This document shows, in pieces, positions 1 to 12,238 of a stretch of DNA of 64,000 bases. This stretch comes from Ulota crispa (Eukaryota; Streptophyta; Bryopsida; Orthotrichales; Orthotrichaceae). Within the stretch, counting starts at the first letter, position 1. Each line of letters starts with the position of its first letter. The notes below the pieces were generated by a model, which saw nothing but the letters and a program-made list of their open reading frames with translations, had not been told where the DNA came from and made no database searches. The DNA lies in contig OY987246.1 in assembly GCA_963920765.1 (NCBI GenBank), forward strand, positions 24,499,167 through 24,563,166, written 5' to 3'. The translations under genes and the position numbers were made by a program.

Positions 1-290
1 ATTTTGTATTAAATTCAAGGTTTTACATGATAAATGATTGACAAATATTGGTGATGAATTTTAAAGATTTGATTGTTTTGGTGTGTAGAAAACATCCATA
101 CAGACATCTTTTATTCTTACAAACATTTTCAAAAGTTTTAAAGCTCTTTTTACAACAATTTTAATGTTGGGGTGATCTTGACCAAATTTAGAAAAATAGA
201 TATCTCTTTATGGTAATTATCTTTTGGCAAAATAAATGTATTATCATGTTCAAATGTAGAAACTTAAAAATAAATCTTTGGGGTAATTTT
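1..290. repeat. Partial arm of a foldback repeat family
   Basis: AT-rich sequence that resembles part of the foldback element at 29690-30571: both share a stretch about a dull 'acatggtgat...attggtgat' core, a 'gtagaaaacatccata' motif, and a segment reading gcaaaataaatgtattatcat that matches the reverse complement of about 30125-30165. Only one arm is inside the window. No coding potential is visible. The assignment rests on reading the two regions side by side. Confidence 0.5.
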
Positions 291-1607
291 TCAAATCATC
301 CAAGCAATTGGGAACCATAACCACCAATTGTGGATAGTGTGAGACCAGATGCACAGCAAAAGCCAAAATCATCCACAAAAAAAAAAATCTGGATCATGGG
401 TTCCAGAGTGTAAGTGGTTGAAAAGAGAGTTCTTCAAATATTGTAAAAATCTAGAGCAACTAGAAGAATGGGAGATAAAGTCACAAGATCCAAGACCAGA
501 GTTACCAATACTAGCTAATCAACAAAAAATAAATCAATACTACTTTCGAGTAATGAATAACGTGAGCAAATGGATCAACAACATATAACAAGTATATCAA
601 GTATATTGAAGATATGCTTAATGAAGACAGAATAGCGCTAACTTAGATAGGGTAAATCCTAAAAATCCAGACAGTAGGAATAGAATACCGTCCACAATTT
701 AATACAAAATATTTTAAAAATTTTATTAATAGTTAGACTAGCTATAAAGAAATGTTAAGACTATCTCCATAGATAATTATAAAACTAAATTTAGTAGCTA
801 AAAGGCCAACCTATGTATTGCAAACTACTAAATAGAACCAAAAAAACCATAGCTAAAAGACTTTAACTATAGAACTAGAAGGATTTGAAGCAATAGATGC
901 AAACAAAGAAAACCGCAATGTTTTCAAACCTGCTTTTGTACTCAATAAACTCTAAAAATCAACTTGAGTAAAGATTTACAATCAATCTTGGTGAAAGTGA
1001 GGATTATTATGATCTAGCATAATAACCACATGTTGAAACAAATTAAATATAACTTTTTTTTAAATTCCTTAAATAATATTGTATCATTTAATCCAATACA
1101 TAGGTTGACATCTTAGTTACTAGGTCTAATTTTATGGCTATCTATGGAGATAGACTTAACATTTCTTTATAGCTAGCCTAAGTATTAATAATAATTTTTT
1201 TTTTTTTTTTTTTTGTAATAAATCATAGACCATAATCTATTTGTACTGTTTGGGTTTTTAGGATCCACCCTATCTAAATTAGTGTTACTCTGTCTTCATT
1301 AAACATATTTTCAATACACTTGATATACTTGTTGCATGTTGTCAATCCATTTGCCCATGTTACTCATTACTCAAAAGTAGTAATGATCTTTTTTTTGCCA
1401 ATTGGCTAGTATGGGTAACTTTGGTCTTGGATCTTATGACTTTATCTCCCATTTGTCTTGTTGCTCCAGATTTCCACAATATTTGAAGAATTTTCTTTTC
1501 AACCACCTTCACTCTAGAACCCATGTTCCATGCCTTTCTTATGGGTGATTTTAGCTTTTGTTGTGCATTTGGTCCGAATATGGTTCCCAATTGTTTAGAT
1601 GATTTGA
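291..1607. repeat. Large foldback (inverted-repeat) element
   Basis: Two arms of roughly 450-500 bases face each other. The left arm (about 291-780) and the reverse complement of the right arm (about 1120-1607) share the outer motif AATCATC..AA(G/C)CAATTGGGAACC, a 'catgggttccagagtg' block, 'tcttcaaatattgt', 'gggagataaagtca', 'caagtatatcaagt' and, innermost, 'tctatctccatagata'. A poly-T tract at about 1197-1214 lies in the right arm. Short open frames in each arm are mirror images and are probably not genes. No target duplication or known superfamily ends were recognised. It may be a non-autonomous DNA transposon. Confidence 0.65.
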
Positions 1608-3233
1608 TGAATCACATAAGAAATTTGCACTGCTGATTGTATCTCCTTTAAAGTTTTAGTAATTGTCACTAGATTTAATTCCATTACTCCAAATATAATT
1701 TGTCTAAAATTAATTTCACTCATGGGATATCTTTCTCTTATTGTTTCAACAAGTCTTTTAAATATATTTGTATTTTTTTATAGTCTTGTTGATAGCATTG
1801 TCCATTACGATTGAAACTTTCCATATCCATATTTAATATTTTCTCACTTCTTCTTTGTTTCCTGTAGGGCGGAATTAATATCAATAAATAAAATCAAGCC
1901 ATATGCGTCAGTAATTGCACATTTTCTAATCTACGACATTTTTGACGCTACAATTCCTCTTCAATCTCTTGTATATGTGCGTAGTCTGAAATGTAGTGGT
2001 GAGATGACTCCTCTTGTTTCTATTGTGGATGGCTGCTGGGTTGCAGCGTTGTTGTGAGCCGTTCTTTTATATCAGTGACATCAGTTTTTTGAATAGGTTA
2101 TACAACTAGCTACCTGCATGTTTAAAATGGATCCCTTCCTTGCGATGCTGGAGAAATTCTACTGCCTCCTTAACTTTAATCACAATAGTCAGTGTTTTGT
2201 CGGAGTCCGATTTAGAATTTGGCCCTTGCATTGGGTGCGACTAAGCTTTTAGGGTGGTGCAAGGTGAGCTCTTGGCTGAAGATGATGCAATTTTGGCTTA
2301 TAGTTGTCCGCTTTTAATTCATGACACCATAGGTTTTCTCTACTTACGCTTTTCCTTCTGTCCTTTTGCTTTTGAATTCTTGAACTTCACATTCTATCGT
2401 ATACGCTCTTTCGCTAGAGCTGGTGCTAACTTTGGTTTTCTTTTGCAGGTTTTCTAACTGCAAGATGATATTAGGGAGCATGCGCAAAATGTGTGTCCAA
2501 TTTTTTTATAGCAATTGCACCAATCATGTAGTCTTGAATAGTATATTAGTTAATCTATGCTTGTTTCATCCTCATTTTTTCTACAAATGATTAAAATGGT
2601 GAGTATTCCTGGCAATGTCGCCATGTCTTTCACAAGAATACTAACAATCACACCAATCTACGTTTGGCATGCTGTAGTCGGTGATTATATCGTCTAAGCT
2701 TTTTCAATCAACATACCAATTGCATGTAACAGACTGAAGTCTGCATTGTCTACTCTAAATTCATGAACTGCGTTTTACGATTATTTTATTTTGAGTCTAT
2801 GGCAGCATGACATCCGTCGATAAACTATACATCTATGAGCAGAACTTGACTATGCAATCTCCAAAGCGGGTGGGCATAGTGAGAATGATGATGGTAATTT
2901 GGTGTTAAAAGTCCGTTTGGGACTGTCGAAACAAGGACGTACCAGCCTCTTTTTATTAAAAAAATTTGTTTTTTGTTTTACAGATTTGAAGAGAAGAAAA
3001 AGGGGTATAACAAGGCAAAGCGTAATTCCAACTTCTACTCCAGAATACGTAAAAAAATGGTGCCCACTGCAAGATGAACTCTACCTCCATCTCCTTCTTC
3101 TTGTCTTCATTCTTAGATTTTAGATGAATAGAGTGCCAAAGCGCCGCATTAGCATGAAGCGTGGCAATTCAAGTGGACTCTATCTAAAATTTCAGCCTCC
3201 ATATCTAGCATTGCAGCAATCAATCTAGGTATA
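1608..3233. other. Unassigned stretch, possible decayed coding remnant
   Basis: No intact gene is visible. On the - strand between about 2060 and 1690 there are short coiled-coil-like runs (for example HIQEIEEEL and RQKCRRLENVQLL) followed by an acceptor-like CCTACAG and a Lys/Arg-rich run, all broken by stop codons. This could be the remains of a transposon accessory or host gene. The part next to 3233 is presumably the 3' untranslated end of the LINE that reads leftwards, but no poly(A) end was fixed. Confidence 0.3.
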
Positions 3234-3372
3234 CTAGACAAAGACTGAACGCATAAGGTCATAAGATTGATGGTTATATACTAAAAGTACAAGTTTGCCA
3301 CCTTTAGTAAGATGTAGAGCCCCTAATAGAGCCGTCCTCACGTTGTGTAACTCAAAGCTTCCTTTTTGCTGT
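3234..3372 (-). mobile_element. LINE fragment, C-terminal tail of ORF2
   Basis: Read on the - strand, an open frame of about 45 codons runs from 3372 to a TAG at 3236-3234. It continues the frame of the Cys/His finger segment at 5542-7059 once the LTR-like unit at 3373-5541 is removed together with one copy of its 4-bp duplication. The segment itself has no diagnostic motif, so its identity rests on this frame continuity and on its place just after the finger, where plant L1-type ORF2 proteins end. Confidence 0.55.
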
Positions 3373-5204
3373 TGTCAGGTTGAGAGGAGCGCGCCTTGGG
3401 AACATGCAAGGTGTCTCGCTGCAATTCGTGCGTTATTGACTAAAATTTTCTTTGGTCTTGATCTTCACTCTTCAGATCTTCACTCTTTAATCTTCCATTG
3501 GCCTATCTTGTGGCTGACTCTAAGGGTATAAGGGTCAAGGTAGGGATAAGAGCCCACTGGATACGGGACGGGTAGATTGAGACAATAGACACAAGCTGCC
3601 GTCCGTATGACGGAATCCTAAAATCAAATTTACGATCTGCTGGCCAAAATTCCAGATTGTGAGAACAGAGTAAGACTCAACCATGTGGATAATCAATCCC
3701 ACTTTGTCACTACGGCAATAAATAGGGTTAAATTTGGTTTAACCCAAACTATCCGCAACAAGGTTTATAAAACAGAATGGAAATGAATTGATAAACAAGC
3801 CTCCAAAACCGGCTAGGAATAATAAAGCTACATCCTACACATACATAAAAAATAAACCCAAAACATTCTTCTTGAAATTTTCATATCTTCATATTTTCAG
3901 ATCTTCAAATCTTTAAGTCTTCATGTCTTCAAGTCTTCACGTTTTAATAAAAACAATGGACTAAATCACAAATTACAAGTCCTAGAAAAGCTGCGACCTC
4001 CTATCTAGTGCCACAGATGACTCAAAGATCCAAATGCTAAGTAAAATAGCAATTTCAAAAGCTCTTCTAACCTTCCAACATCCTTTCAAATTTCAACTCA
4101 ATCTAAGCTAATGTCCAAAAGTTATGCGGGTTCAAAATAGAGGCTCTTCTTTCTTCTTGCAAACTAAACACTACTTCTATAAACCTCTATAACTTTTATT
4201 TTACACATTACCTATAAAAACATGATATCAATTTGGAAAGATGATACTACTGGCTACAATCCATAAAATTCTCAATTCAAAATAAAACTTTATCTAAAAG
4301 CTCTAGTCAATCAAAGTGTGAGTTTCAATTTTTTAGAGAGCACCAAAACCCCCAACTTCTACACACTATAACTTCTTCAATAAGACTCCAAATGAAATGA
4401 TTAAAAAAAAATCAAAAAGCTATAATAACAAACTATTGCTCCTAAAATTTTGAGAAGAAAATTTCATACTATTTGAAAGTTGTAACTCTTCAAAGTTTTG
4501 GCTTTCTCATAATAAAAGAGCAGCCACCTCCATCCTTCACACTTCCATAACTTTTTCTTTCAAGCTTTAAATTTTAAATTTAAAGACTTTCTAAAAAGCC
4601 AAGATTAAGATAAACACTCTCTCCAAATCTTGTTGCAAAATGATATACAGATAATAAGTTATGGCTTGTCAAAGTCTCAGTCTTTCTTCATAGTTTGGCT
4701 TTTTTACTCCAAAATTCAAACACTCATAATTTTTGCATCACAATTTTAAATCAAATTTGCAAACTCATTTTGAAAAGATGATTATACAAGGAACAACTTC
4801 TTCAAATTTCAATTCAAAATTATGTATACACCAAAAGTTCTCTCACATCAAAGTTTCGGAATTTCTCTCTTCTTCTTACCAACACTCATAAATTAACTTC
4901 CAACAACTAAAGGATTTTTCTTCTATAATTTTAACCCTATCTAAGGTAGGGAGGTGGGGCACATCAGCCTATGTTTCTTTCTATCCTAACCCCACCATAA
5001 ATGCTAAACCCTTTTTCCTTTCACACCTTTTCCATTGACTTCTAAACCCTTAGTATTTTTATTCAAACAAAGGCAAAATATATGAGCCTTCCAAAACATT
5101 TAGATAAATATATGAAAATGATTAAATTACAAAATAAACACCATCGTAAAGTGGCCATGTGCCCTTGCAAGTATATAATAGCGTCAAACGCTTGTCTTTA
5201 GTCA

Positions 5205-5313
5205 CCAAGTCGTGGGCTTGATTGGCTGAAAAAGCGGTTGTCTCTGGCCGCCCGCCAATGCGGGTTTGAATCCCATCGAAATTGTCGAGCAGTGATGGCG
5301 GTTCACGACTTGG
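5205..5313 (+). repeat. Stem with tRNA-like A/B boxes inside the LTR-like unit
   Basis: CCAAGTCGTG (5205-5214) and CACGACTTGG (5304-5313) form a perfect 10-bp stem. Between them lie an A-box-like TTGGCTGAAAAAGCGG (about 5222) and a B-box-like GGGTTTGAATCCC (about 5262), spaced as in a tRNA gene. The same arrangement is present in reverse in the copy at 19196-21348. It may be a tRNA-derived segment or an internal RNA polymerase III promoter. No complete tRNA cloverleaf was built. Confidence 0.4.
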
Positions 5314-5516
5314 CAGCTAGTGAGGTAGGAAATTGGTCCAGCAAACCCGCTACCTACTCCTCCTGAGCTGTGCATGTGACAAGATGGCGCAGCGCACTGT
5401 AATTTATGGCCGCTGCGTTATCTCCAAACCGTAGTCCTCACCTCGACCACCCTTTTTGCCACAACTATTGATTTATTGAAATCAATACAAACATAAATAA
5501 ATAACAAGTATCTACA

Positions 5517-5536
5517 TGATGGAGATATCTCCATCA
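5517..5536. repeat. 20-bp perfect palindrome at LTR end
   Basis: TGATGGAGATATCTCCATCA is its own reverse complement and lies 5 bases inside the GACA end of the LTR-like unit. The copy at 17269 has a decayed version and the copy starting at 19196 keeps most of it. It could be a protein-binding site or part of the terminal structure of the element. Confidence 0.7.
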
Positions 5537-5541
5537 AGACA

Positions 5542-7059
5542 CCGTGCAAAAGAGTTGAATTTTGATGACAAAAAGGAAGTAAATAGACAAGAGAAGAAGA
5601 GATGATCTGTAGATTCTAGAGTGTGAGTGCAAAATGAGCATCCATGCTTTGCATTTGGAATGTGTTGCTGAAGTCATTTGCCCGTCACCACGCATCTGTT
5701 CAGAATTTGCTACAAAAATGTTGTTTGTTTGGCTGACCGCGCGTTGTGCCACAAGAGTTAAAAATGCTTTGCCACCAATGCTTCATTGAAGTTAAGGTTT
5801 TCCAATTCCAAGGTGCTATAAGGTTTTTCCTCCACGCTTGCCACTCTTGAAGCGTATTCTAGCTTCAGCAAGTAAGAATAAATGGGAGTGTGGTTTGTAA
5901 GATTCAACTCCTTGTGGCTGGGCCAGCGCCACTCCACTAGATCCCAGAGGAGATCTTTGACAACAAATTTTTTTCCAATCCAAGTCAAATTAAGGAACTC
6001 CAAGGTGCCCAGAAGGTTACACTCAACAAATAAACGCCTCTTGACATCCCAAGTCACCACTTTCGCAAGCTGCAAGTCTTTTAGAAGCAATGTGAAGGGC
6101 ACACTCAGCTAATCGAGCTGCTCCAATGATCTTGAGTTGATGTAGGACCGTGCTAAAGGGTCAGATTCATCTGTCGCATTAGTCGCCACTTGAAAAAACA
6201 AGTCGCGGGCTTGACTATAAAGCCACTCCCTTGAGTAGAATGGTCGGCGATCTTGGCTACCACACAAATTCCACAAAATGTGGGTTTTGACAGTCCACTG
6301 CCTTAGTCTTGCCTTTTCTAAAATAGCTCCATGTCGAGGTAGTATAGTTTGAATGTCACCCGCCGTGATCCAATCACCTTCGATCTCATCCCACAAATCT
6401 TTGTCCTAGAAAGACCAGCTTTAGCTCATAGATGAAACCCTACCTGCTCCTTTTTGGATCCGAACCCTAAAGGAATATCACTATCTTCTAGCACTAAAAA
6501 ATTACCAAAGATAGGTTGTCTAAGTATCTCATTGCAATGTATAGGCTCCATATGAATGAGCCTCTTCCTTACCGCCATGAATGCTTGAAAACAAACGCGA
6601 GTAAGGGGAGAGAGTTTGTAGTTACGCACTCCTCTCGAGCTAAAGAACAACCAATTAGTAGAATACTGCCACTTAGCATCAACTAGCGGCCTACAACTGT
6701 CAATCTTGTGTCTCATGAGTGTCTTCCAAGGCGCCTTGCCTGGAGAAAGAGCCATAACAATTAACTTGGCAAGCAAGGCTTGCGACTGTAGTAGCGAGTC
6801 CGTGAGCCTAATGCCACCTCCAGGTTTAGATAGAATGCAAGCATTCCACTTAATCCTCGCAGTGCACTTCTCCTCATCTTTCCCAGTCCAAATAAAATTG
6901 CGCAAAAGTGCCCTAATGGAGTTACAGCAGCAAGGAGATAGACCGAAACAAGAGGCTACATACCAACATGTTGCTAATAAGACCTGGTTGTAGATAAGCA
7001 CACGACCAACTAGAGATAGGGATTTGGCCGTCCAAAAACTAAGCTTCTTCTTTAGTTTT
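5542..7059 (-). mobile_element. LINE fragment, ORF2 C-terminal half with Cys/His finger
   Basis: Reads right to left. It begins with a run typical of the region after the reverse transcriptase in plant L1-type LINEs (KKKLSFWTAKSLSLVGRVLI, then NQVLLATCWYVASC and RNFIWTG), continues through a Gly-rich GGGIRLTDSL motif, and ends with a zf-RVT-like finger near 5590-5660 (CSFCTHTLESTDHLFFSC). Several stops and frame changes break it, so it is inactive. It is cut at 7059 by the piggyBac element and at 5542 by the LTR-like unit. The first codons continue in frame from the segment ending at 15889. Confidence 0.85.
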
Positions 7060-7434
7060 TTAACCCCTAAAGGACCATTGTCCCCTCGGGGGACAAATGG
7101 GATTTTGGGCATGTATTTATGGCTAAACTACTTTGAGTGATTTTTTGAAACTTTTACTAAAGATGGGGAATTCAAAGATCTATGTGGGAATGTAATTTTT
7201 TCTTCATTCCGACATTTATTGAAGAAGTTATGCATGAAAACATCAAATATTGGGGAGGAGGGGCAGACCGGGCAGCACCCTTCTAGTGTACTTGAGACTT
7301 GACTAGAACTATGGGCAGCTAGGAAGGGCAGGAATAGCAGCAACAGTGGGTAGGTCTTAGACCGAGTCTATTTTCACCCCTCGGCCTAATATCCCGAATT
7401 CAGTGGGAGTCGACGAGGCTAAAGAATTTCATAG

Positions 7435-7975
7435 CTATATTACAATGAACACCTGGTAGGTTTTTGCAAATTGCACGGAGCTTTCTCTGGGCCCACCTTG
7501 GCAAACAGAAATCACAAGTCGGAGCACAGTGGCACGGCTTTGGCTCAGGGCAACCTTAGACCCTGCAATGGGAGGCGACGCTGCCTGGCTCGCATCGTAC
7601 GATTGAAAAGCAGCCATCTGCCAGCTCAGTGGAGTGGTACAAGGCGACGGCGGGGGGACGCGCTCTAGGATTTGGTGACTTCGGTCGACGAGGGCGGACG
7701 GAGGAGGGTCAGCGCCAACGACGGCAAACTCCAACGAAGGGAGGTGAACTGTCGACATTGCCTTCGTAGAGCAACCTGGAGTTTCACATATCTGACCAGC
7801 GGACAGAAGGGGGTGGTCGTTGCATCAGCGACCAGTGGTTGCGGTCTTTGGCGGATCCGGCGCATTATCGACGTACTGATCATAGGCGCGCCGCCTAGAA
7901 AAATTGAAGGCGTTTCTTACAAATTTGAACAATATCTAGCTGTAGGTGTTGTTACTGTAATTTTAGCCTGATCAT
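7435..7975. other. GC-richer segment inside the piggyBac element
   Basis: This stretch is clearly richer in G and C than its surroundings and has open frames on both strands (for example one on the + strand from 7672 to 7971 and one on the - strand from 7758 to 7435), none with a recognised domain. It may be the promoter and first exon of the gene-like segment at 8253-9168, or captured host DNA. Confidence 0.35.
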
Positions 7976-8252
7976 GGTCTCAAAGTCCAACCAAGTTGTT
8001 GCAGCATTCAATTCAACAAATCTGGCAGTTGCTAATTCCATCAATTTTGTTGCAAGTGCTCAACCTGCATGACTCCTGCAGTGAGTTTCCCTCACAATTT
8101 CTGTGCTATAGACGTTTTCATTACCTTTGTGACCTGCCTTGCTTGTGGAGATGGTGATGCATTAGTCTTTCCATTACCATTGCTAGTAGAACAAGAGTTG
8201 GTTTTTCTTCAGAGCATTTGGATATTCAGAATCTGTACTTGTGGTAGGCATC

Positions 8253-9168
8253 ATGCCAAGGCGTAGAAGAAGCCATTCTCACAACCAAGACGTGAGTACT
8301 TAGAGGCTACACAATCTCAGATTATGTTATTGTAATGCTCCATTGAAACTTCATGATTTCTGCATTGACAATGCATTCTTCATGATCACAGGTGGCATGG
8401 GACGGTCTCCCCGTGCGACGCAGTTGTCACCTTTGTTTGCTGGAATCATCAGCGCAGGAGACTTCGATTCCTCTTGGCAGCAGTGCAAGTCTAGAGCTTG
8501 TTGAGACTTTATCTCCATGCAGCGTGTACCCAACTCCTAAGTTTGTTCCTCCCATACCACGAAGTGAATACCATGATATTTACACAAAAATCAGAGATGC
8601 TATTGAGAGTGTGATGTTGATTTCTTAGATAGCCAAGAGCTACTTCAAGTTCAAAGACAGTCACGTTCTAGGGAAATCACGGATACCGATGTGGAGGACG
8701 ACGAATGTTTTGATGGGCATGGCACATCGCTAGAGGCCATGCTATGGCCTCTCGAGGTTCTATACCACGTCGGAAGAATGTCCAAAGGACCCCGACGTCC
8801 ATCTTCTTCTTACAGACAACGGTCGCGTTCAGGTTGTTCCTTACATCACAGCGGACTGAGCGGAGGTGCCGCCGCTAGCATATTTGAGTACGGTAGCAGC
8901 TCCGGCGCCGGAGATGCGGTGGAGAACGAAAACGTTGTCAAGGTGCATGACGATGTCGTTAGTTTGGGAGTGGGCATCGGCTGGGAGCAGGTCAATGTCG
9001 ATGCAGCAGGGCTTGACATCGTTGGAGCGCTGGCCGATTTCGTTGAAGAGCAGGCTGATGCAATTGGAGTCCAATTATTCCACTCAGCTGGTCAGAGCCA
9101 GCTTGGATTCTCTAGCAGGGGTAATGTGCCTTGCTGGCTTTCCTTTTGTTCTGGGTTTTATTTCTTAG
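8253..9168 (+). pseudogene. Candidate second gene of the piggyBac element, unknown function
   Basis: I do not recognise the product. A short exon starting at ATG 8251-8253 with an Arg/Ser/His-rich run (MPRRRRSHSHNQD) ends in a good donor (GAC|GTGAGT, near 8290). An acceptor ATCACAG at about 8390 opens a frame in the same phase that runs to a stop at 8627 and contains CHLCLLESS and PIPRSEYHDIYTKI. One base shift at about 8610 would carry the reading into DVDFLDSQELLQVQ and DTDVEDDECFDGHG, open until about 9170, where another donor-like CAGGGGTAATG is found. The run of acceptable splice sites and acidic/Ser-Arg composition suggests real but decayed coding sequence. It could be an accessory gene of the transposon or a captured host fragment. 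Confidence 0.35.
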
Positions 9169-9606
9169 GAGTAAAAACAACTTGTTCTTATGTTGATATT
9201 TCCATTTTTCTATAATGCGTGAAAATGTTGTAAATGATGTTCAAATATTTTGATTTCATAGTTGCACAATGATACAAACACAGAGAATGCCAGAAATAGA
9301 AAGTTTTTATTCTATATTTTATTATAAACTTTTTTTTAATATTTGTAATGAAAAAATGATAGAAGTTCCACTCAATTGCATTACAGTAGTGTATGAGCAA
9401 AACTTTTGCCTGAATTGTGCATGTATGGGTTATATACCATTGAATTTCAGAAAAATACCAAATATCTTGCAAGTCAATAGCTATATAATCTAATCCCAAT
9501 TTACTCCATGGAAAACGAATGTGTCATAACTGGTTCAAAATAATATTGGACCTTCTTTGAAACCCAAAAGAGTGCTTTCATCACAATGCTACTCTTATAT
9601 ACTTTG

Positions 9607-10019
9607 GGGAATTGATATGTGCACACCGGGGGTTGATATTTGCACACCCCTTGGGAGGTAAATTATAGATTTCTATCATCAAAAAGTTGAATTTGAGAAT
9701 TTTGAATTCAAATTTGGACTCAAAGACCTACAATTTAGTCTAGAACCGTAAAAAAAGGTTGCAACTGAACAATATTCAATGAAAAAGCTTAGCTAGGGGG
9801 GAAAGTGTTACTTTTACTTTTTTTTGTAAAAAAAGATAAGCTATTTCATTAGGTGTTGTTCAATCACAACATTTTTTATGGTTCTAGACTAAATCATGGT
9901 CTCTAAGTCCAAATCTGAATTCAAAATTCTCAACTTTAGCTTTTAGATGGTAGAAATCTATAATTTACCTCCCAAGGGGTGTGCAAATATCAACCCCCGG
10001 TGTGCACATATCAATTCCC
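9607..10019. mobile_element. hAT-like MITE, copy A
   Basis: Long terminal inverted repeats start GGGAATTGATATGTGCAC and end with its near-perfect complement, and the arms stay similar for most of the 413 bases. It is flanked by perfect 8-bp direct repeats ATACTTTG (9599-9606 and 10020-10027), the duplication size of hAT transposons. It is nested in the piggyBac element and so inserted later. Related copies lie at 11069, 39568 and 48208. Confidence 0.85.
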
Positions 10020-10027
10020 ATACTTTG

Positions 10028-11060
10028 CTAGGGTGACACATGATTTGTTGGTTTTTGTAAACATGGTTGGAGGTTGTTTGGTGTTCTTCATTTTAGACCT
10101 CCTTTAGAGTCTTTCAACTTCCACCAAGAAAATGTAAGAATTCTTGGAGGAAGACATGATTGGAGAGATCTTGATGTCCTACATGTAGGATAATTTTCAT
10201 TGCTTCAAATTCCACCAATAAGTTCTAGAAGGTTCTAGAAAAGGGCAAGGAGTACTAAAGTTAGGTTTCCACTTAGTAGTATACATTTGCTTGACAATTG
10301 TATTCTACTCTTTGATGAATTATGTAATTTGAATTGTCTATATTTCACTATGGGTTCAAGGTATACATGCACAATGTAAAACAAAGGGAAAAAAGGAAAG
10401 GAAATTGTACTTGGCATTTGTCAATTAAAGTTCACAATAGTTTTGAAATCATAGCATAATAATTATAGTACCTATGATAGGACAAGTTCTTAGAAGTTTC
10501 ATTAGAAAAGTGAGTTCTACAACGTAGTAGGAATTTCTGGTTGTCCACTGAGGATATAATGCCAATGGCATACTTTCCATGGCTATCACAAATCTAGAAG
10601 ATCAAAGTTCAAGTAGGCAATGTTATTATATAACCTAAGGTATTTGAAATTTAGGACTACTTACTCACTAGATACATAGAAATTCCAACTATTGGGACTT
10701 CAGACAATGTTGTAATATCTACTTTTTTATGAATTTGACATTCTAGTCATTTCTATCAAGTTCCCCCACAAATAAGAAGGTTGGCGTCGTAATGGAAAAA
10801 TGTGGAAGTAATTTTCAATATCAGATTATACTTGCATGCGTTCTTGTGGTTATTTATATTTTACATACTTCTAGCAAAGTTTGAAACATGTATGTATGAT
10901 GTCATTACTCACAAACTTTTAGATGGTTGCACTTTGGCTAACGAATTTATATGTCATTGAAAATAATGAAGTTACAACTTTCATTGACTCATTACATAAA
11001 GTACGTTACGTGAAGATTTCTGTAGTAATGGATATCATAACTATTGGAACATAGTACATT
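10028..11060. other. AT-rich interior of the piggyBac element, no gene seen
   Basis: No coding run, RNA gene or repeat could be supported here. It lies between two nested MITEs. Confidence 0.5.
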
Positions 11061-11068
11061 ACCAAATA

Positions 11069-11480
11069 GGGGATTGATATATCTACCACACCTTTTCAAC
11101 TATTGTACCACACCTCCATGGTAAATTTTAGATTTATATCATGAAATAGTTGAATTTGAGAATTTGGAATTCAAATTTAAACTAAGAGACCTTGATTTTG
11201 TCTATAACCATCAAAAAAATGTTGTAATTGAACAACACCTAATGAAAAAGCTTAGCTTGGTGGAGAATAATTACTTTTATTGTTGTTTATAAAAAAGATA
11301 AGTTATTTCATTGGGTGTTATTCAATTAGAACCTTTTTATGATTCTAGACTACATCCTAGTCTCTAAGTCCAAATCTAAACTCCAAATTCTCAAATTCAA
11401 CACTTTGATGGTACAAATCTAAAATTTACCCCGGGGTGTGGTACAATAGTTGAAAGGGTGTGGTAGACATATCAATCCCC
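11069..11480. mobile_element. hAT-like MITE, copy B
   Basis: Starts GGGGATTGATATATCTACC and ends with the complement GACATATCAATCCCC. The interior matches copy A, including the shared 'gaatttgagaatttggaattc' region and the AACAACACCTAATGAAAAAG core. The flanks ACCAAATA (11061-11068) and AACAAATA (11482-11489) are probably an 8-bp duplication with one change and one extra base. Nested in the piggyBac element. Confidence 0.75.
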
Positions 11481-11489
11481 TAACAAATA

Positions 11490-12238
11490 TATATTTCATG
11501 CAGTGTACAAACTCAAACTACCCTAGATTATAATGCCTGGACCAATCATGACTTTATTTTTATTTTGTCTTCCTTCAATTTATATGTTGCACACATGTCA
11601 TACTGTTGACTTATTCCTATACATGTTGCACCAAAAGTACTCACCATGAATAAATCGTATTTGTATTATTTACCTAGTATTTTCAAATAATACTCCACGA
11701 GTATATGTAATGAGACCAAGTCAATCCTATTCATTTTGACATCTCCACAATGACAAACATGCCAGACAGTTATGTAGAATGTTAGATGCATATGTAATTT
11801 TTTATTTTAACAAGTAATATATATACGCTTTTGGATGTACACTGTATTCCTCTAGTAATGCGTAAGTAGTAGCAAACATGAATTAGTGAACTAGTATTAG
11901 AGGTGGTTTCACATGAACGCTAGAAATGATGATTTTGAACACAATGTACTGTGAATTAGAAAAAAAATGAGCTAACAAAAGGGCCCCTATGGAAAGTGGT
12001 TGGAGGAGTCAAAAGCACTTGCATGTAATGTCCTTTTTCAAATAAAAAGATAATAATCATCTATATCCACTTACAAGTATTTCATGAGATTTCTTTTTTT
12101 TTACAACATCATATGCTTTTTGTTTGATGAGTTTCTTTGTTTGATTGAAAATTCTAGTCCTAGTTTATATTTGTGTCCCACTAAAGGTCCTTGCATTTGT
12201 CATTGTCAATTTGTCATGTTATACTATTGTTTTCCATA
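11490..12238. other. AT-rich interior of the piggyBac element, no gene seen
   Basis: Lies upstream of the transposase and would be expected to hold its promoter and untranslated leader. No clear signal was found. Confidence 0.4.

Larger units (their letters stand above)
3373..5541 (+). mobile_element. Solo LTR-like unit, copy 1 (2.17 kb)
   Basis: The unit starts TGTCAGGTTGAGAGG and ends CATCAAGACA, so it has TG...CA ends extended to TGTC...GACA. It is flanked by CTGT (3369-3372) and CCGT (5542-5545), a 4-bp target duplication with one mismatch. Other copies lie at 17269-21577 (split), 19196-21348 and 62208 onwards, all about 2.16 kb. A TATA-like TTTATAAAAC lies near 3774. No protein is encoded, and no second LTR with internal region is present, hence solo LTR is the likeliest reading. 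It sits inside the LINE, between the finger segment and the tail. A non-LTR explanation (an unusual DNA element) is not excluded. Confidence 0.7.

Noticed and set aside
5205..5313. A functional tRNA gene
   Set aside because: Only A- and B-box-like motifs and a stem are present; arms of a normal cloverleaf could not be formed, and it repeats with the LTR-like unit.
3373..5541. 5-bp duplication for the LTR-like units
   Set aside because: The LINE frame and the family consensus are restored only if 4 bases are taken as duplicated.
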